Shown: piece by piece, positions 50,434-63,284 of the stretch | Layout: each line of letters starts with the position of its first letter | Position numbering within the stretch: position 1 is the stretch's first letter | Origin: Balanoglossus misakiensis | Lineage: Eukaryota > Hemichordata | DNA length: 64,000 nucleotides | NCBI GenBank assembly: GCA_040954595.2 | Contig: CM082598.2 | Span: forward strand, 3,968,001-4,032,000 | Reading direction: 5' to 3' | Program-made: the position numbers and the translations under genes | The notes under the pieces: generated by a model | Database searches by the model: none | The model's input: the letters and a program-made list of their open reading frames with translations, nothing else | Told to the model about the DNA's origin: nothing

Positions 50434-52881
50434 ATTTGAAAGATGGTTATAGAAGTACATGTAAAGGGTGAGCTTTGCATAGTCAACGAATGAACAATCC
50501 TTGAAAGGTGGCAGTACTCAAATGTCATCTTTAATTTATCATTGAGGTTAAAACCTACATCACCATTAGACATTTTCGTTGCCATTACACGACTTGACAC
50601 TGTTTGTCGAAGCAATTTTTAGCCCATGAAACAGAATCATGACATTTTCACAAGCTGACCTCTTTGTACTGAAACCTATTTATGTGTGTATTGGTGACAT
50701 TTAATCTAGAATAATTTTTTTACTTTTAGACTCAGCAAGAAATCAATGTCTTGTGATAAATTACTTGGGTTTTATGATCAACACGGAAATTAAAATTAGA
50801 ATGGGGCATTGTGGGATTGCAATGGCAACCAAAACAGTTCACATTAACTCGGCCATTGAAACATATCACTTGATTGTGAAATACAGATTTATTCGGGTTG
50901 TGAACAGGCTGGGTTAAAAAACAGAACCAACAGATTATAGTAATGCTAGCAGATACATTTGTCTGTGAAGGTGCATGAAAAATGGCAACCGAACTTCTTT
51001 GTTGCCATGACTACACTCTAGCAGCCGAGATCATCAAATCTCAGGGAACCGTTTGATAAATACCACTGATGGATAATGGAACCACTTTAATCACAACTGT
51101 GTGCTTTTAAGAGTAAATTTCACGTTTTTTTAATACCTGTGCTAACAACATGACTAGGCATAATTGCATTAAGATGCAATCACTACATCCATTGCCATGG
51201 CGACGTAAAGATATTACCGAAAGAATTGCAATTTCAGTGATTGGGTACGGAAGATAGTATTGAATTTGCTTAGATGTGGAGTATACAGAATCAACAACCT
51301 ATAACCTATAAAGTTCTCAATGTAAGGTATTTCGCCTGTGGACAGGATATTTAACCAACAGCAACACATGATGAAAGAAAGTATTCTTCACCCAGAATTT
51401 TAATACATAACTTAAAAACTTGTTTTAAGATGGCTTACCGGTAATTATTACCAGTAGACGTCGTTCAAGGTTTACTTTCTTCTTGACAAAACCAATGCTT
51501 AAATTTATTATTTTTCATTAAAAATCAGAATTACCAACAATTTGGAATTCAAAATGGCTGCCAAATTATCTGTTAACTCTGCTATGAGAATTAGAAATCA
51601 TGAATACCAAAGATCAAAACTTATCTTCGATGCTCGAAGTACTCTTGAAATTTTTGAAAAAATTTAATTAAAACCTCCTTAATTCACATTTTTGCTAAAA
51701 AAAATAAGCATCTCCCAGCATGATGAAATGTGTACAAATTAAATCACTCAAAATATCTATGATTACTATCATCACTTCTTTCCTGCTGGTTTAAACACCA
51801 ACTCTGACCTTTTCACCCCTATATCCAAGTATACTGGTCCAACACAACCATATATGACAATGGGGTAAACCACAGTTCACTGGCAGAAGGGTTAAAGCTA
51901 TTTTAGGGTGGATTCTATACAGAGGTTGTGTGACACTTTAAAAATATCCCCAAATATGTTAAGTACCACCAACGCACGTAACAGAGGTGAATGACCTCAG
52001 CAAATCTCCGAGTTTATACTTGTTGGTATTTTTTTCTGATAACCTTTGTGACTGAACATCTTTCAAGTTTCATTCATCATTACACGCTGTCTGACCTAGC
52101 ATTTAGTGTGTCTGCAGTTGAATCGAGTCAGAGAAAATAGTTGTATATGTAGCTGATAATAGCATAAAAGTGGCTACACCAATCTTCCGGTACTTTCCAT
52201 GAGCAAATTTCAATTTTCCAGGACTTTTCCCGGAGTGGTTTCGAATTTCACTAAAAAGCTCCCATAGGAGTTCTGAATATCGCAGATATTTTCATCACAA
52301 AAATGGTCATCATGTTACTTTGATGAAAATTCTGACCATATGAAATTTTGCTTTTTGCAATTTTCTTTATTAAACTAAATTCCCCACTACACGCGTTGCA
52401 AATTGGTTCCATACTAATTCATCTCAGATATCAGTCAACTACGATATCCACAAAACCACACCGCGGCTAGATTATCAAGACATTTTCTCATTCTGAGGAA
52501 AGATGAAGCAAAGATTATACAGAATGAGTAACACTGGGTTCTTTTCATTCCAGTCTAAATCCTGAAATCCAACCGACTTATAAAAATCACTGCACCAATC
52601 ATTCTCCGGAGATTTAGACAGTTGACGATGACTCATATTTTGGTGTTCCTTCCAGCATCTTTACTCAGGTGTGTAGGCAGACAACTGTCAATATGGATTA
52701 TACTTCAAGTAATCTGTGTAGAATCTTAACTTCTCGAGAGAAGCAGCCACCAGAAAATGATGAGGACTACTACTTCGTTTGATTCACTGGAAAATTTCAA
52801 GTGCCTCTCTGAAGTTTACGCTGTCTTTATGAAAAGACTGTACTGAGAACACCAACATCATCACCTTTTGGGGAATTGGAC

Positions 52882-53114
52882 TACAGTCGAAGCTGTCTAT
52901 AGTGGCCAGTCAAGGGGCTTTCCTAAACCGGCCTTTATAGACAGTTGGCCTTTATATAGAGGTTAATTAATGCACATGTGAATTGCACAGGGACTGTACT
53001 ATATAGAGGTGGCCACTAACACAGGTTTGACTGTACCGGTACATGTAAATTGCACAGGGACAGTGTAACGAAGTGGCCACTATATAGAGGTGGCCACTAA
53101 CACAGGTTTGACTA
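52882..53114. mobile_element. MITE with internal tandem duplication
   Basis: It starts TACAGTCGAAGCTGTCTATA and has a right terminus AGGTTTGACTGTA at 53035. The right part (GCACAGGGAC...GTGGCCACTAACACAGG) is then repeated once more to about 53114, so the element carries a duplicated end of about 75-80 bp. Confidence 0.75.
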
Positions 53115-53343
53115 CAGTTGCAGTTCCTCAAAACTTCATGAAGTCTAGATATGATTTGTACAAAAACATCTACATTGTAGGTATGACTAAGAATTGCCTT
53201 CTGATCTCTGGCTCTGTAAATATTTGAAGGCATATTGAAATCAAACATCACACTTTGTTATCCATCATCTACAGACATGCAAACACATTCACAGGTACAT
53301 AAACTATTTTTGTAATGCAAACAGCCAGCGCCTTTGACAGGTA

Positions 53344-53362
53344 ATTTGCATGTGATTTGCAT
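53344..53362 (+). promoter_or_regulatory. Two perfect ATTTGCAT octamers 11 bp apart
   Basis: ATTTGCAT occurs at 53344-53351 and 53355-53362, a spacing of one helical turn start to start. ATTTGCAT is the classical POU-factor octamer. Functional role not shown by sequence. Confidence 0.4.
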
Positions 53363-54207
53363 GTCTGTACTTTTACTATCCTTTCCATTACTGTAAAATT
53401 CTTTTTGACCAAAAATGGGCTGGATTGATGTTTCGTTAGAATTCTTTTCAGAAAAAATTGTAGCAAATCAGGAATATTCTCATGGATATATACCATTGTT
53501 TCAACTGAGATGTCTCCGTAAGGACAAAAAACTCTTCCTATAAATTGTTGTGGAGTATTGAGTTATCTAGCGGGACCTCAAATGACTTTATTATGGAAGA
53601 TTGTCATCCTCTTGTGCCACAAATCCCCGCTTCAATTTTTGACAGACAGGGAAAGCTAAATCCCGCAATTCCCCTGGCCTTGATGAAACTGGTCCGGAAC
53701 TGCAGAGTTCTGCATACATATTTGTCTCAGTAAGAAATGCTGACTTCAATAAACTCAAGAAATAACAATCTGAGACCTATTTCTCTCTCCAGCAATTTCC
53801 TCCCTTGATAATACAGTGTGTTCTCATTTTTAGACGGTCGTCCGATGCAGGTGACGATATCACACAATACAACAACACCAACGACATGATTCGGCCTCCG
53901 GCAAAAGACACACACGTTGAATACCAAGTGGAGAAAGTGCTATACGCCTGGCAAATTTGACGCGCTCATGGAATCGTAACTCGAAGCAACATGCCATCGG
54001 TAATATTACACTGTATTGCTGGTTAAGCTCTCGTCATGCTTAAGAAACCTCTTTGCACGATTGCAAACTACGACTTGAATCAACAATGAACATTTTTACG
54101 AGTTGGGATGAAAACAGGTGTTTCTATATAATCACATTCTCATGTCTTCATGTCTGTGCAAACAACTACAATTTCTTGTTCTACTCACTAAAGCATGTTG
54201 AAATGTA

Positions 54208-54383
54208 TACAGTGAAACCTGTCATTACGAACACCTCTCTAATCAGGACACCTCTCTATTAAGGACAGATTTTTCAAGACAAAAGTCACGGGTTGAATAG
54301 AATATTACCTGTGTATTAAGGACACTTGTCTATTTACATATTTCTGGTCCTAGAGGTGTCTTTAATAGACAGGTTTCACTGTA
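54208..54383. mobile_element. MITE with perfect 16-bp inverted ends
   Basis: A 176-bp element bounded by TACAGTGAAACCTGTC and its exact complement GACAGGTTTCACTGTA. Internal repeats of TATTAAGGACA occur. The ends are related to, but distinct from, the TACAGTCAAACCTGT family. Confidence 0.85.
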
Positions 54384-56484
54384 CATGCACATGTAAAGTG
54401 CAATGCTATTATGACATTTGAATTTTAGTCCAGACTAATATTCAATCGTCAGCAACAATATTGCTGGGCCACCAGTCAAAGGTCTCGTATATATCTCCAG
54501 TCAACTATTTTAACTCAGAAGTAATTAAACCATGACTTTCGGTGGAATTATAGAAATGTCCTCAATTGCATCATTCAGTAATGTTCTGTCTAGAAAACCT
54601 TGCTGTAGATTTCTATGGCCAGAAAAGCAATAACCACTTTTGGATATGCATGTCTGTTCCATTTGGTTGGAGTGATGCGTTCTAGGAAAGTACATGCCCT
54701 TTGGCCTCACTGATTCACTATGGAGATGAAAGCTGTTACATTACAGCTACATAATTCTAGCAATACAATGATACCTGGATGGATGTTACTAGTAATATGA
54801 ATGCTCCGGTAATATGAAATGTTTTATTTCTGCTCTAAATTACAGCTGCAATGGATTAAAAACCTACATCATTCCCATGATTCATCATAGGTACATGTTG
54901 CCCATAAAAGGTTGATTTTGAAAGCGTTTTCTGCAGTAGCATGTAATGTAATATCTGAAAAATTACATGAGTGTTAATTTCACTCATTCAAAACCATGGT
55001 ATGGTCCAAATGGATTGTTTATTATAGTACAGTTGATGGCCATCTACAGATGGATGGAACGAAGACTGAACCAAATGAACAGATGTTGGCTGATGGAATG
55101 AATGATAAAAATAACTCTGAAATGGGATGTAATGCGCATATGTAGTCAATGATAACGTCTGATTGATGTAAAAATTGGTTGAGCAGAAAGCAAGATAAAG
55201 CATTTCCCTTGTGACACATCAAATATGACCCTTGCTATTTGCCCAAAGAAATTGTAAACTGCATTGCTATATTTTTGGCTTTATGCTATTTATAATCTAT
55301 GTACCAAGAAAGACACTGTACACCAAATTTTCCACTAGGCTATACACATGATACATGTATATCCTAGTATCTGGCGGTATTGGAAGCAAAGCAGACAAAA
55401 TACAGTTAGATACTAAGGCTAATACACATACTAGTGAGCCACTTTCTATGGCCAAAAGTAAAATCTAACGTTCCCAGAATTTTGACAATAACCTTACAGA
55501 GGCCTCTGTCTTCATTCCCTGAAAGTAATTAAGAAGTCAAACTCGACTCTAATGAACTGAGAAACAATGATGTAATTTCAATAATTATGATAATAAAATC
55601 CTTTAACTGTGCCATAAATGAAAACTCATCCTGCACAGCAAATTGAATCACCTAGACTTCATTAATTAATTCAAACCAAAAATTTAGTTTTTGTGCATTA
55701 GGATGATTACAGGATGCCCTCCGTTGGATTTTGGGGAGAAAAAAGATTCTGAAACTCATAACATGCATGACATTTTGCAAATGGTGGAAACTATGGTTAA
55801 AGTCTGTCATTAATGATTGATCGTACAGCAATAAATGGCTTTTAAGTTTCAGTTTATAAACAAAGCTATCATACAATAATCCGATGAAGTTTCAGATTAA
55901 TTCCTGCACGAAAGATTGATTTTTCAGTATGCATCATACAAATTATTATTTAGAATAAATGTGTTTATAAAATGTACAGCTGGCCCAGACGATGGATGCA
56001 CCAATACAAAAACACATCATTTTTTTACGTGTTCCCATCACATCTGTTTCTCACCATTCAAATTTCATAAAGAGAACGCAATTCACTTTTCCTTTCAGTG
56101 ATTTTTGTCCCGAATCATTTTTTCTCACTGAGAAATATAGATTAAAGAGTGTAATACACAGAATAAGCTGATACACTGAGGTATATTACGATGAAAATAA
56201 CGTCCACTCACAAAAGCATTTTCTGTGTTTATTCACAGATTTACTTTAAGCTGTCCCTGTATTTATCAGTGTAAAAAAGATATATTTTTTTTATAAGCAA
56301 CGATATTACTTGGATTGGATATAACAGTAGTTTTGCATCATCAGTTTTATGATATTATGTATATTTGTTTGTAGACTACATCAGAAGTGTTGAGGATTTT
56401 TACAGCTTTTTATGCAATTTTATCCGGTAATCACTGAAAGAGAAATTTTAAAGAGAAATGCTTGCTAGGGGCTGCTATTTTAGG

Positions 56485-56497
56485 AGGTCAAAGGTCA
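56485..56497 (+). promoter_or_regulatory. Perfect DR1 nuclear-receptor site
   Basis: AGGTCAAAGGTCA is an exact consensus DR1 (two AGGTCA separated by A), the preferred element of HNF4/RXR/COUP-TF receptors. Confidence 0.4.
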
Positions 56498-57639
56498 AGT
56501 CATTGCAATAGTCACTTCGGGAGAAGTCCCATTTACCCTAAATATAACAACACTGGCCTTCACATCAGATTTTTTTTTTCAGATCAGAAATTAAAAATCA
56601 ATCCAGATTCCGTGTCATTTGCGTATAAATTGAAAAAAATAACATGCTTGGAAAACGCTGTCCTTTGTGGTGAGGACAACACTACCATATAACCCTACTC
56701 GCAATGCAGACTATTTATAACGGTGCAAAATTTATGACCTGTCAGATGCAAAAGAGGGAGCGTTGCCGGGGGAAACCAGATCCATCAATTTTCAGAGTCG
56801 TGATGAAGGATACAAACCTGACCTACTTTTTGTGTCTCTGGATCTATAAAAGATCACCGTTTCCAAAAATTACCCGATATGACCTTTAAGAAAGTCAACA
56901 AGCTCTCCATTAAGCGCACGTTTTGCTCTTTTCAATGAATTTGAAGGGTGATAAATTTATATGATATTGGCTTACTGAGGTTTAAGTTATGTTCTTAATC
57001 GAAAAACATCATGAAAACTTGACGAACAAGACACTACCATACAGCACTGTTTCCTTTTATAATTTTAACCACCCACAGAAATAATTTCTCTAATTTTAAG
57101 AATAATTCATGCTCTGAAGTCCCTTTCCAAATTGATTCAGCTCTACTTCTTTTATTATAAAATTTTCAACTTTCACTTTTTATCAATTTAAGTGCTTGAA
57201 TCATGTATTTTAATTAATATTTGGAAAAATGGACAAGATATGACAAAAATACTAGTTTGCTGGACGACTATTCCATTGGCATCATAGTCCACATGCACTG
57301 ACATCTCACTTTATCATCAGCACTTTTCTTTGTATATTACGTAAACCAAGTTAACTGCACAATTCTTTCTGATTATGGGAAAGGAAATCCCCGCAACAAA
57401 GCCATACATCTTTCACAGGAAATGTCTCGACTTGTATTATCATTAAATGCAAATCCCAAACAATTGAAAGAGAAGAGTGAAAAACGATAGAAACCGACAA
57501 GCTCTACCCACAAGAATTATTTTTTTCTGTTCACTGTTGCTACAGCAACCGTTTCACAATGATGATAATTTTAATGATTTTTCTCCGTATTGTAAAGCAC
57601 ATGTGTAATGTTATCGGTCACCAAAAAATTTCGAGGGAT

Positions 57640-57653
57640 GGGGGGGGGGGGGG
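57640..57653. repeat. Poly-G run
   Basis: Fourteen consecutive G, 53 bp left of the MITE at 57706. Confidence 0.9.
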
Positions 57654-57705
57654 TCTACATGTGGTGAAAATAAGTTTGCCAAAGCAGTTGTCTCTTTCCA
57701 GAGAA

Positions 57706-57918
57706 TACTGTAAAACGGGTTATTTTCGCAAGCAATAAATTTTTGCGAAATATGCAAGAGCCAAGAAAACGTGAAATAAAAAGTCACATAAAATGGTTTT
57801 CGTAGATATTGATGCAGTAAGTGAAATACGAAAACGCCAAACTTAATCCTCGCGTAACAGTTGCCTCTTTTGATATCGCGAAAATTTCCTGTCGCGGAAA
57901 ATAACCTGTTTTACAGTC
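57706..57918. mobile_element. MITE with TTTTCGCG-rich inverted ends, second copy
   Basis: Same organisation as 50226-50433: TACTGTAAAACGGGTTATTT at the left, AATAACCTGTTTTACAGT at the right, and internal CGCGAAAAT motifs. More diverged. Confidence 0.75.
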
Positions 57919-60339
57919 TAGTGCTGCCAAATATTTGTCGGCATCTGACTGAAATATGTCAGCATCTGAAGCACAGATGAAATTTTTGTGTGAACCCACC
58001 AAGGGATCAGTAATTAAACCTGGCTTGGCAATGCTCAAATTTGGGATGATGCAAGGTCATGAGCATCTTCGCCTGCCAAGGTCTTTGGTCTCAGAAAATT
58101 ACGGAGACTGTAGCCAAGCTAACGACCCATCCAAGCGGACATTACTATGAAAATATTATCCTTTGTTTTTCAACTTAAAAAATGAAAAATGCTAGTCTAA
58201 CAATGCTAGTATTTGAAAACCACAAATGACTACACACCTTAGTCTACTGCAGCAGAAATATTTAACGACTAAGGGTTCAATTCCTAACATTTTAGAGCAA
58301 AATATCACATTTTCTGATGAATTTTTAATCATCTACAAATAAGGTCTGGCCATTCAGTTAAATTCAGATGACCCCGAGCTAGTTTATAAATTATGCAAAT
58401 ACTTGTGATCACAAAAGTAGGCTTGCGACAATAAAGAGCTGCAAAATTTTTGTATTGAATACATCTCCATTCGCGATACCCTTGATGCCACTGTTGTACG
58501 TCTTTTGTCCTTGTACTAGTGAATACCAAGTTCAACTACAGCATGATTCATCTGCTGTCAGCCTACGCACATTTTTTCCCGGAAAAAAAAATGGCACTTT
58601 TTCCGCTTTTTTCTATAATTTTTAATTATTTCAAAGTGCATTTTGGATCAAAAACAATGCAAATCCATAGAATTATAATTTTCTTCTACATATAAATGTT
58701 TCAAGGGTGAAATATACTGACAGAAGAGTAGAGCTTTAGGGAGAACATAGGATCTTTAAGTGCGACATTGAATAGATATCCAGATGGTTTTGTTATCTTT
58801 TGTCAAGATTACATTCAAGTGCAGACGACAGACTAATAGGCTGGCCGACATAAAAAGCCCCATTTCAAAAATGATCCCTTGTGAAAGAAATATTGCAAGG
58901 CACAAATAATGGAAATTGCATGGATGAAGCAAAATGCACTCTGCCTGAAACACGTACACACAAGACTACAACAAAATTTCCACAATGTATTATTTTTCCG
59001 ATATTAGTAAATGAAAATGACAGATACTTGACATTTACATTTTGAAATTTACTTTCCTGAAATTTATTATTTATTAATTTCTGCAGATCAATTAATATTA
59101 CCAGGACCATATTTCTTTTGTGTTTGCTCAGATCTCTGAACACCGGTAACTAAACAGTGGTAGCCACCCATACTTTTATTTTAATATTTCTGTTGACCCG
59201 TGATATAATTTATTGGATAATCTCGAGGAGGGCTGCCTACAGCCTGCAGACATTTTTCCTGTGTTTTCAAGTCACAGGATTATAATAAAATGCGGAATCG
59301 TACATGGCAGACCCATTAACAGAGGCACATAAAATTCCAGTATGCAAAAGAATGACCCAATTTTTTTATGGCAGTTATACACAAATGAATTATTACTACG
59401 GCTGGTTGGTCGAACGTGGAATTCAACATATAATTTGACAGATAAATGCAGAAGTATAAACACATCGATATTTCACCTACAATGAAAATATCAGACACAT
59501 TTGTTTTGGAAATTCTGCCCATCTGACAATAAAATTGACAGATATAAAGGTAATTTGTGTAAAACACATATTGCTGGCAGCCGTTATTTGAGTTACGTAA
59601 TCACCAATCACTGGTAGACACAGTTTATGAAAAATCATGGTTATAGTTACTGCACGTGAACACGTGTAGGGAACTGATTGTTTAGCATACACACAAAAAC
59701 AAACGGATTAAAAATGTGGGAAGTACTGGGAATATCCGGGAAATATCACTGAATACCAACCTTTTTGATTTTCTGGTTGTTTTTGTCCCATTTCCACAAC
59801 ATGACAGCCATCTGGAATTTGCCTTGTCTCTAAACACTGCACAATAAACACCTCAAATAGTCATCACTTGGTAATATCAATCTCCGCGGAATATCAACAA
59901 TGAATCCGGAATGCCCTATTCCCAGGAATATCGTACAGTTGGAATTCGCCACTCAGGGATCATGTCCTAGTACGTGATGATCTTCCCCGACGATTTGTGT
60001 TTTTGAACGTTACACTCCACTCTGGAAATCGTCGCGATATTCCGGGATAATTTAGAGATGGATATTAAAAATCCGAGTTGAAGACTTCCAAGTTGATAAT
60101 AATCCAGGAAAACAATTCCGGATGGAACACTGAGCTGTCACAGTAGTAACCGGTAATTCAAGAAGCCGGGAGAAATAATGATGAGGCGAACATAAAATCC
60201 AGGAATGGTTGCCTTCCACGGAATGCAGTCATGCAGTGGGAACAATAACAATATCCATGTGTCCGATAGCTGCTTTTATCAAAATAAAACCGCTATAACC
60301 AGTGTGTATGTATACTATACACAGACATAAAAAAATGGC

Positions 60340-60560
60340 TTCACTAGATTGTATATGTATATGTAATACTATGCGCCGTCGTCGTAGTAATCGCGCGGCA
60401 GTGAGACAGACTTGCGAGCGGTCATGAATACAAATCCGACTCAGGCAGCTGGCCAATAACGAGCTACAATGCTTGCGTGTGTATGTTCCTGTCAAACGAT
60501 GTAGCGTAGTACAGCTCACATCATCAGCCACGCCCCCCAGGTATTGATCGCACTGATGTT
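60340..60560. promoter_or_regulatory. CpG-rich promoter-like patch
   Basis: CpG-dense against an AT-rich background (GCGCCGTCGTCG, TCGCGCGGC, GCGAGCGG), with a CCAAT box (GGCCAATAAC) and a CACGCCCCCC Sp1/KLF-like box. It is upstream of the NAV CH exons in the sense of the minus strand, so it could be a NAV promoter. No TATA or start codon can be tied to it. Confidence 0.25.
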
Positions 60561-63258
60561 TCAACACACCAGTAAAATACAAACTCACTGAAATATTAAT
60601 CAGCTCTTTGTTTCATTCTCCTTAAACCGAACAAAGAGATCATATCTTTATCTCATTTTTTTTCTGGTAACATTATACGGAATTATTTTTTTTATAATTT
60701 GATAATTGTTTATAATGTGATATTTCTCTGCATGGAAGGAGTATATTACAGACTGTTATTGCCGGCACGTGCAGGTTTACACACAAACTCTCACGGCCTG
60801 ATTCACACTTAAGTGGGATAAAAGATAAAAAATAACAATATTGTTGCATCAACAGACAAACTCGTCTTAAAATATAAACATTAAATAAATGAAATGTTCT
60901 TACAAATTTGATCAAATCACTAAAAAACCTCAGGTGAAAATATTATTTCAGCTATGATATATTTCATCTATCCCTCAAAACTTGCTCAAACCTCCCTTTG
61001 GAAATAATGGAATATCTCAAATCGGGCTTTACATTTGATTGCAATATTAAATTATCGGGTATCCCATAATCCTTTGTAAACTTGTCACCAGGGAAGTGGA
61101 TAAAACCACTGCCCGTACAGGGGTGATGGCAAGTATAAAATACATCAAATAATTGATGTTTCGAGCAGTGAATGATTGTTGTACAACTCACAAATAAAGC
61201 TATAAGAACTACGGTGTATTATAAATCATTTTCTGACTTCAATTACAGTAATTTGATTTTGCTGCATCATGTCAAGGAAAGTGAAAATAATGGCCATGGG
61301 CTTTTTTTAAGATAAGAAAAATATGAGCTGTACAGTAATAGCCAAAGTAACCCACGATGTCTTTTGGCGCATCTACGCTAACCAAATTAGACCTCGAGAT
61401 ATTCGCCCAGTGGGGATTGATTGCATCAGAGAACACGACAATTTAGACAACTGGTTTTAAGTAGTAAATAATGTTTCTAAATCCACTGTCCTGAATTGTA
61501 TCAGTATGGGAGGAGAGTTTCAACATGTCACAGCCGATGAAATGTTTTTGTTGTCCGGACAAAGCACGTATAGAACTCTGTATTATTCATTGGTACATTA
61601 GGATAAAAACAAGTAAATGACTACAAAATTCGATTGACATATAAAATTTGAAAAGGAAACATCCCTGACTTGATATTACGATATTTCTTATGCATAACCT
61701 TAATTTTTTAACCCAAAATAATCATGAGCCACACACAGAGCTTCCAGGGTACATGAAAAACTTTAATTTATAGGTAATTTATTTCTTAAATTCAAGAGTT
61801 CTCTTTGGTACTCCCGATAATTGTTTTATTCTGCGTGACCAAGAATGGTAATAGTGTAATATCCAGGTCAATGTATGAAACCCAATAACTTTAATTCATT
61901 ACTATGAAATTATAATGAGACAAGCTTGAGCTCTAGGGTGTATGAAACAGAATAATAAATAAATTACAGGAATAAGGAAAGACTAAAGAAACTGAACAAC
62001 AGTTTCAATTGTGCAATTTTTATCAAATGGTTTGGTGAATATTGTTCATTTCAGCATGTTTCAGAATTTAGTATTTTTCACAATTTTTTACATTTTTGCT
62101 GAATGCTTTTCCCATCAACAAATTCAGAAAATCCATTCATGGTATTCATCTCTCTTTCTGTGTAGGCTGTCACATTTCAGTAATTGCAAACAATGACAAC
62201 GTGAAAACGGCGAATACGAACTCCTTTATTACTATTCTATAATTCTCTCCTAAGCAAACTATTTGCACAAAAGCTATTCATTCCATTGTGGCAATTATCT
62301 ATTCTCTCTTCAGCCACACAGTCTTGTCAAAAGTCGTATTAACACGGAAAAACAAAAGACATGTCACCCATCCCCAAACTCCTTTGTCTCCTTCACAAAA
62401 TTGCCTAATTTGGCAAATTACCCTTTTGTTATGTAAATTATCCCATCTGCCCTCAGGGTATCCCAAATAAGCTTTCTGGATTCATTTCTTAATATCTTTT
62501 TAATATATGCAAATTCCACAAATACTGATTATGTCCTCTTGCATTGGATTTAACCATTCTGTTAAAGGGGTGTAAGCTGACTACCACAGCCGAAATCTTT
62601 GTGGTAGAAACAATAGAATGAGCAGCCGACAATTTTGGTTCTGATAAACCAATAGTGACAGAAATTTCTCCGGGCGATACGATAATAATCCCTGTCTGTC
62701 CCGTTTCAAGTAACATTTCTATTCCATTATGTTTTCAGACATACTCCAGGGAATATTTCCTGGATGGAAATTAGATTTGCCTCCCACTGCTTAATTTATC
62801 TATCCGGAATAAAAATTATTAACACTGTGGGAATATGATAAAGTCTACAACGAGACAAGATAGCAACTCTAGATGAAAATTGGCCAGTAGTTTAACAGCT
62901 TGCTATCAGCACAGTTGTGCATTTAATAAAGACAGTATTATCACTCTTTTCTTTGCGATCAAATATTAATAAGATTATCTCTTTTCTACATCATTAATTT
63001 TCTTACATGATGTATTAGGCAAGAATATAAATATCCCATCTCTTTTGTCGATTCTCGGGAAAGTTTATTTTTGACATCATTTGGGTTATTTTCATGAAAA
63101 CTGTGTTATTATTAAAATGCAATGAAATCATCTCACAGGTCTGCAGAGTTTTTGTACGAAATTCCATGACTTTTCCCACGGATATTCCAAGGGTTTTGGA
63201 GGTCAAACATTTGCATTCTCCAGGAATGATTGTGTAGTATTAGTAAAGTAGAGGTAAA

Positions 63259-63284
63259 GTACAGTACAGTACAGTACAGTACAG
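63259..63284. repeat. (GTACA)n microsatellite
   Basis: Five consecutive GTACA units. Confidence 0.95.

Noticed and set aside
51808-51895. Possible extra family 1 MITE (CTTTTCACCCC...AGAAGGGTTAA)
   Set aside because: Only the outermost bases and a TGGTCCAA word agree; too diverged to call.
52967-53251. 94-codon minus-strand ORF with a repeated SQTCVSGHLYIV segment
   Set aside because: The peptide repeat reflects the duplicated end of the MITE at 52882-53114.
54990-55040. Possible extra family 1 MITE (ACCATGGTATGGTCCAAATGG)
   Set aside because: The core word matches, but no terminal inverted repeats are present.
60229-60588. 119-codon minus-strand ORF, considered as the missing NAV first exon
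   Set aside because: No resemblance to a navigator N-terminus, no convincing phase-0 donor found, and Cys/His-rich composition looks random.
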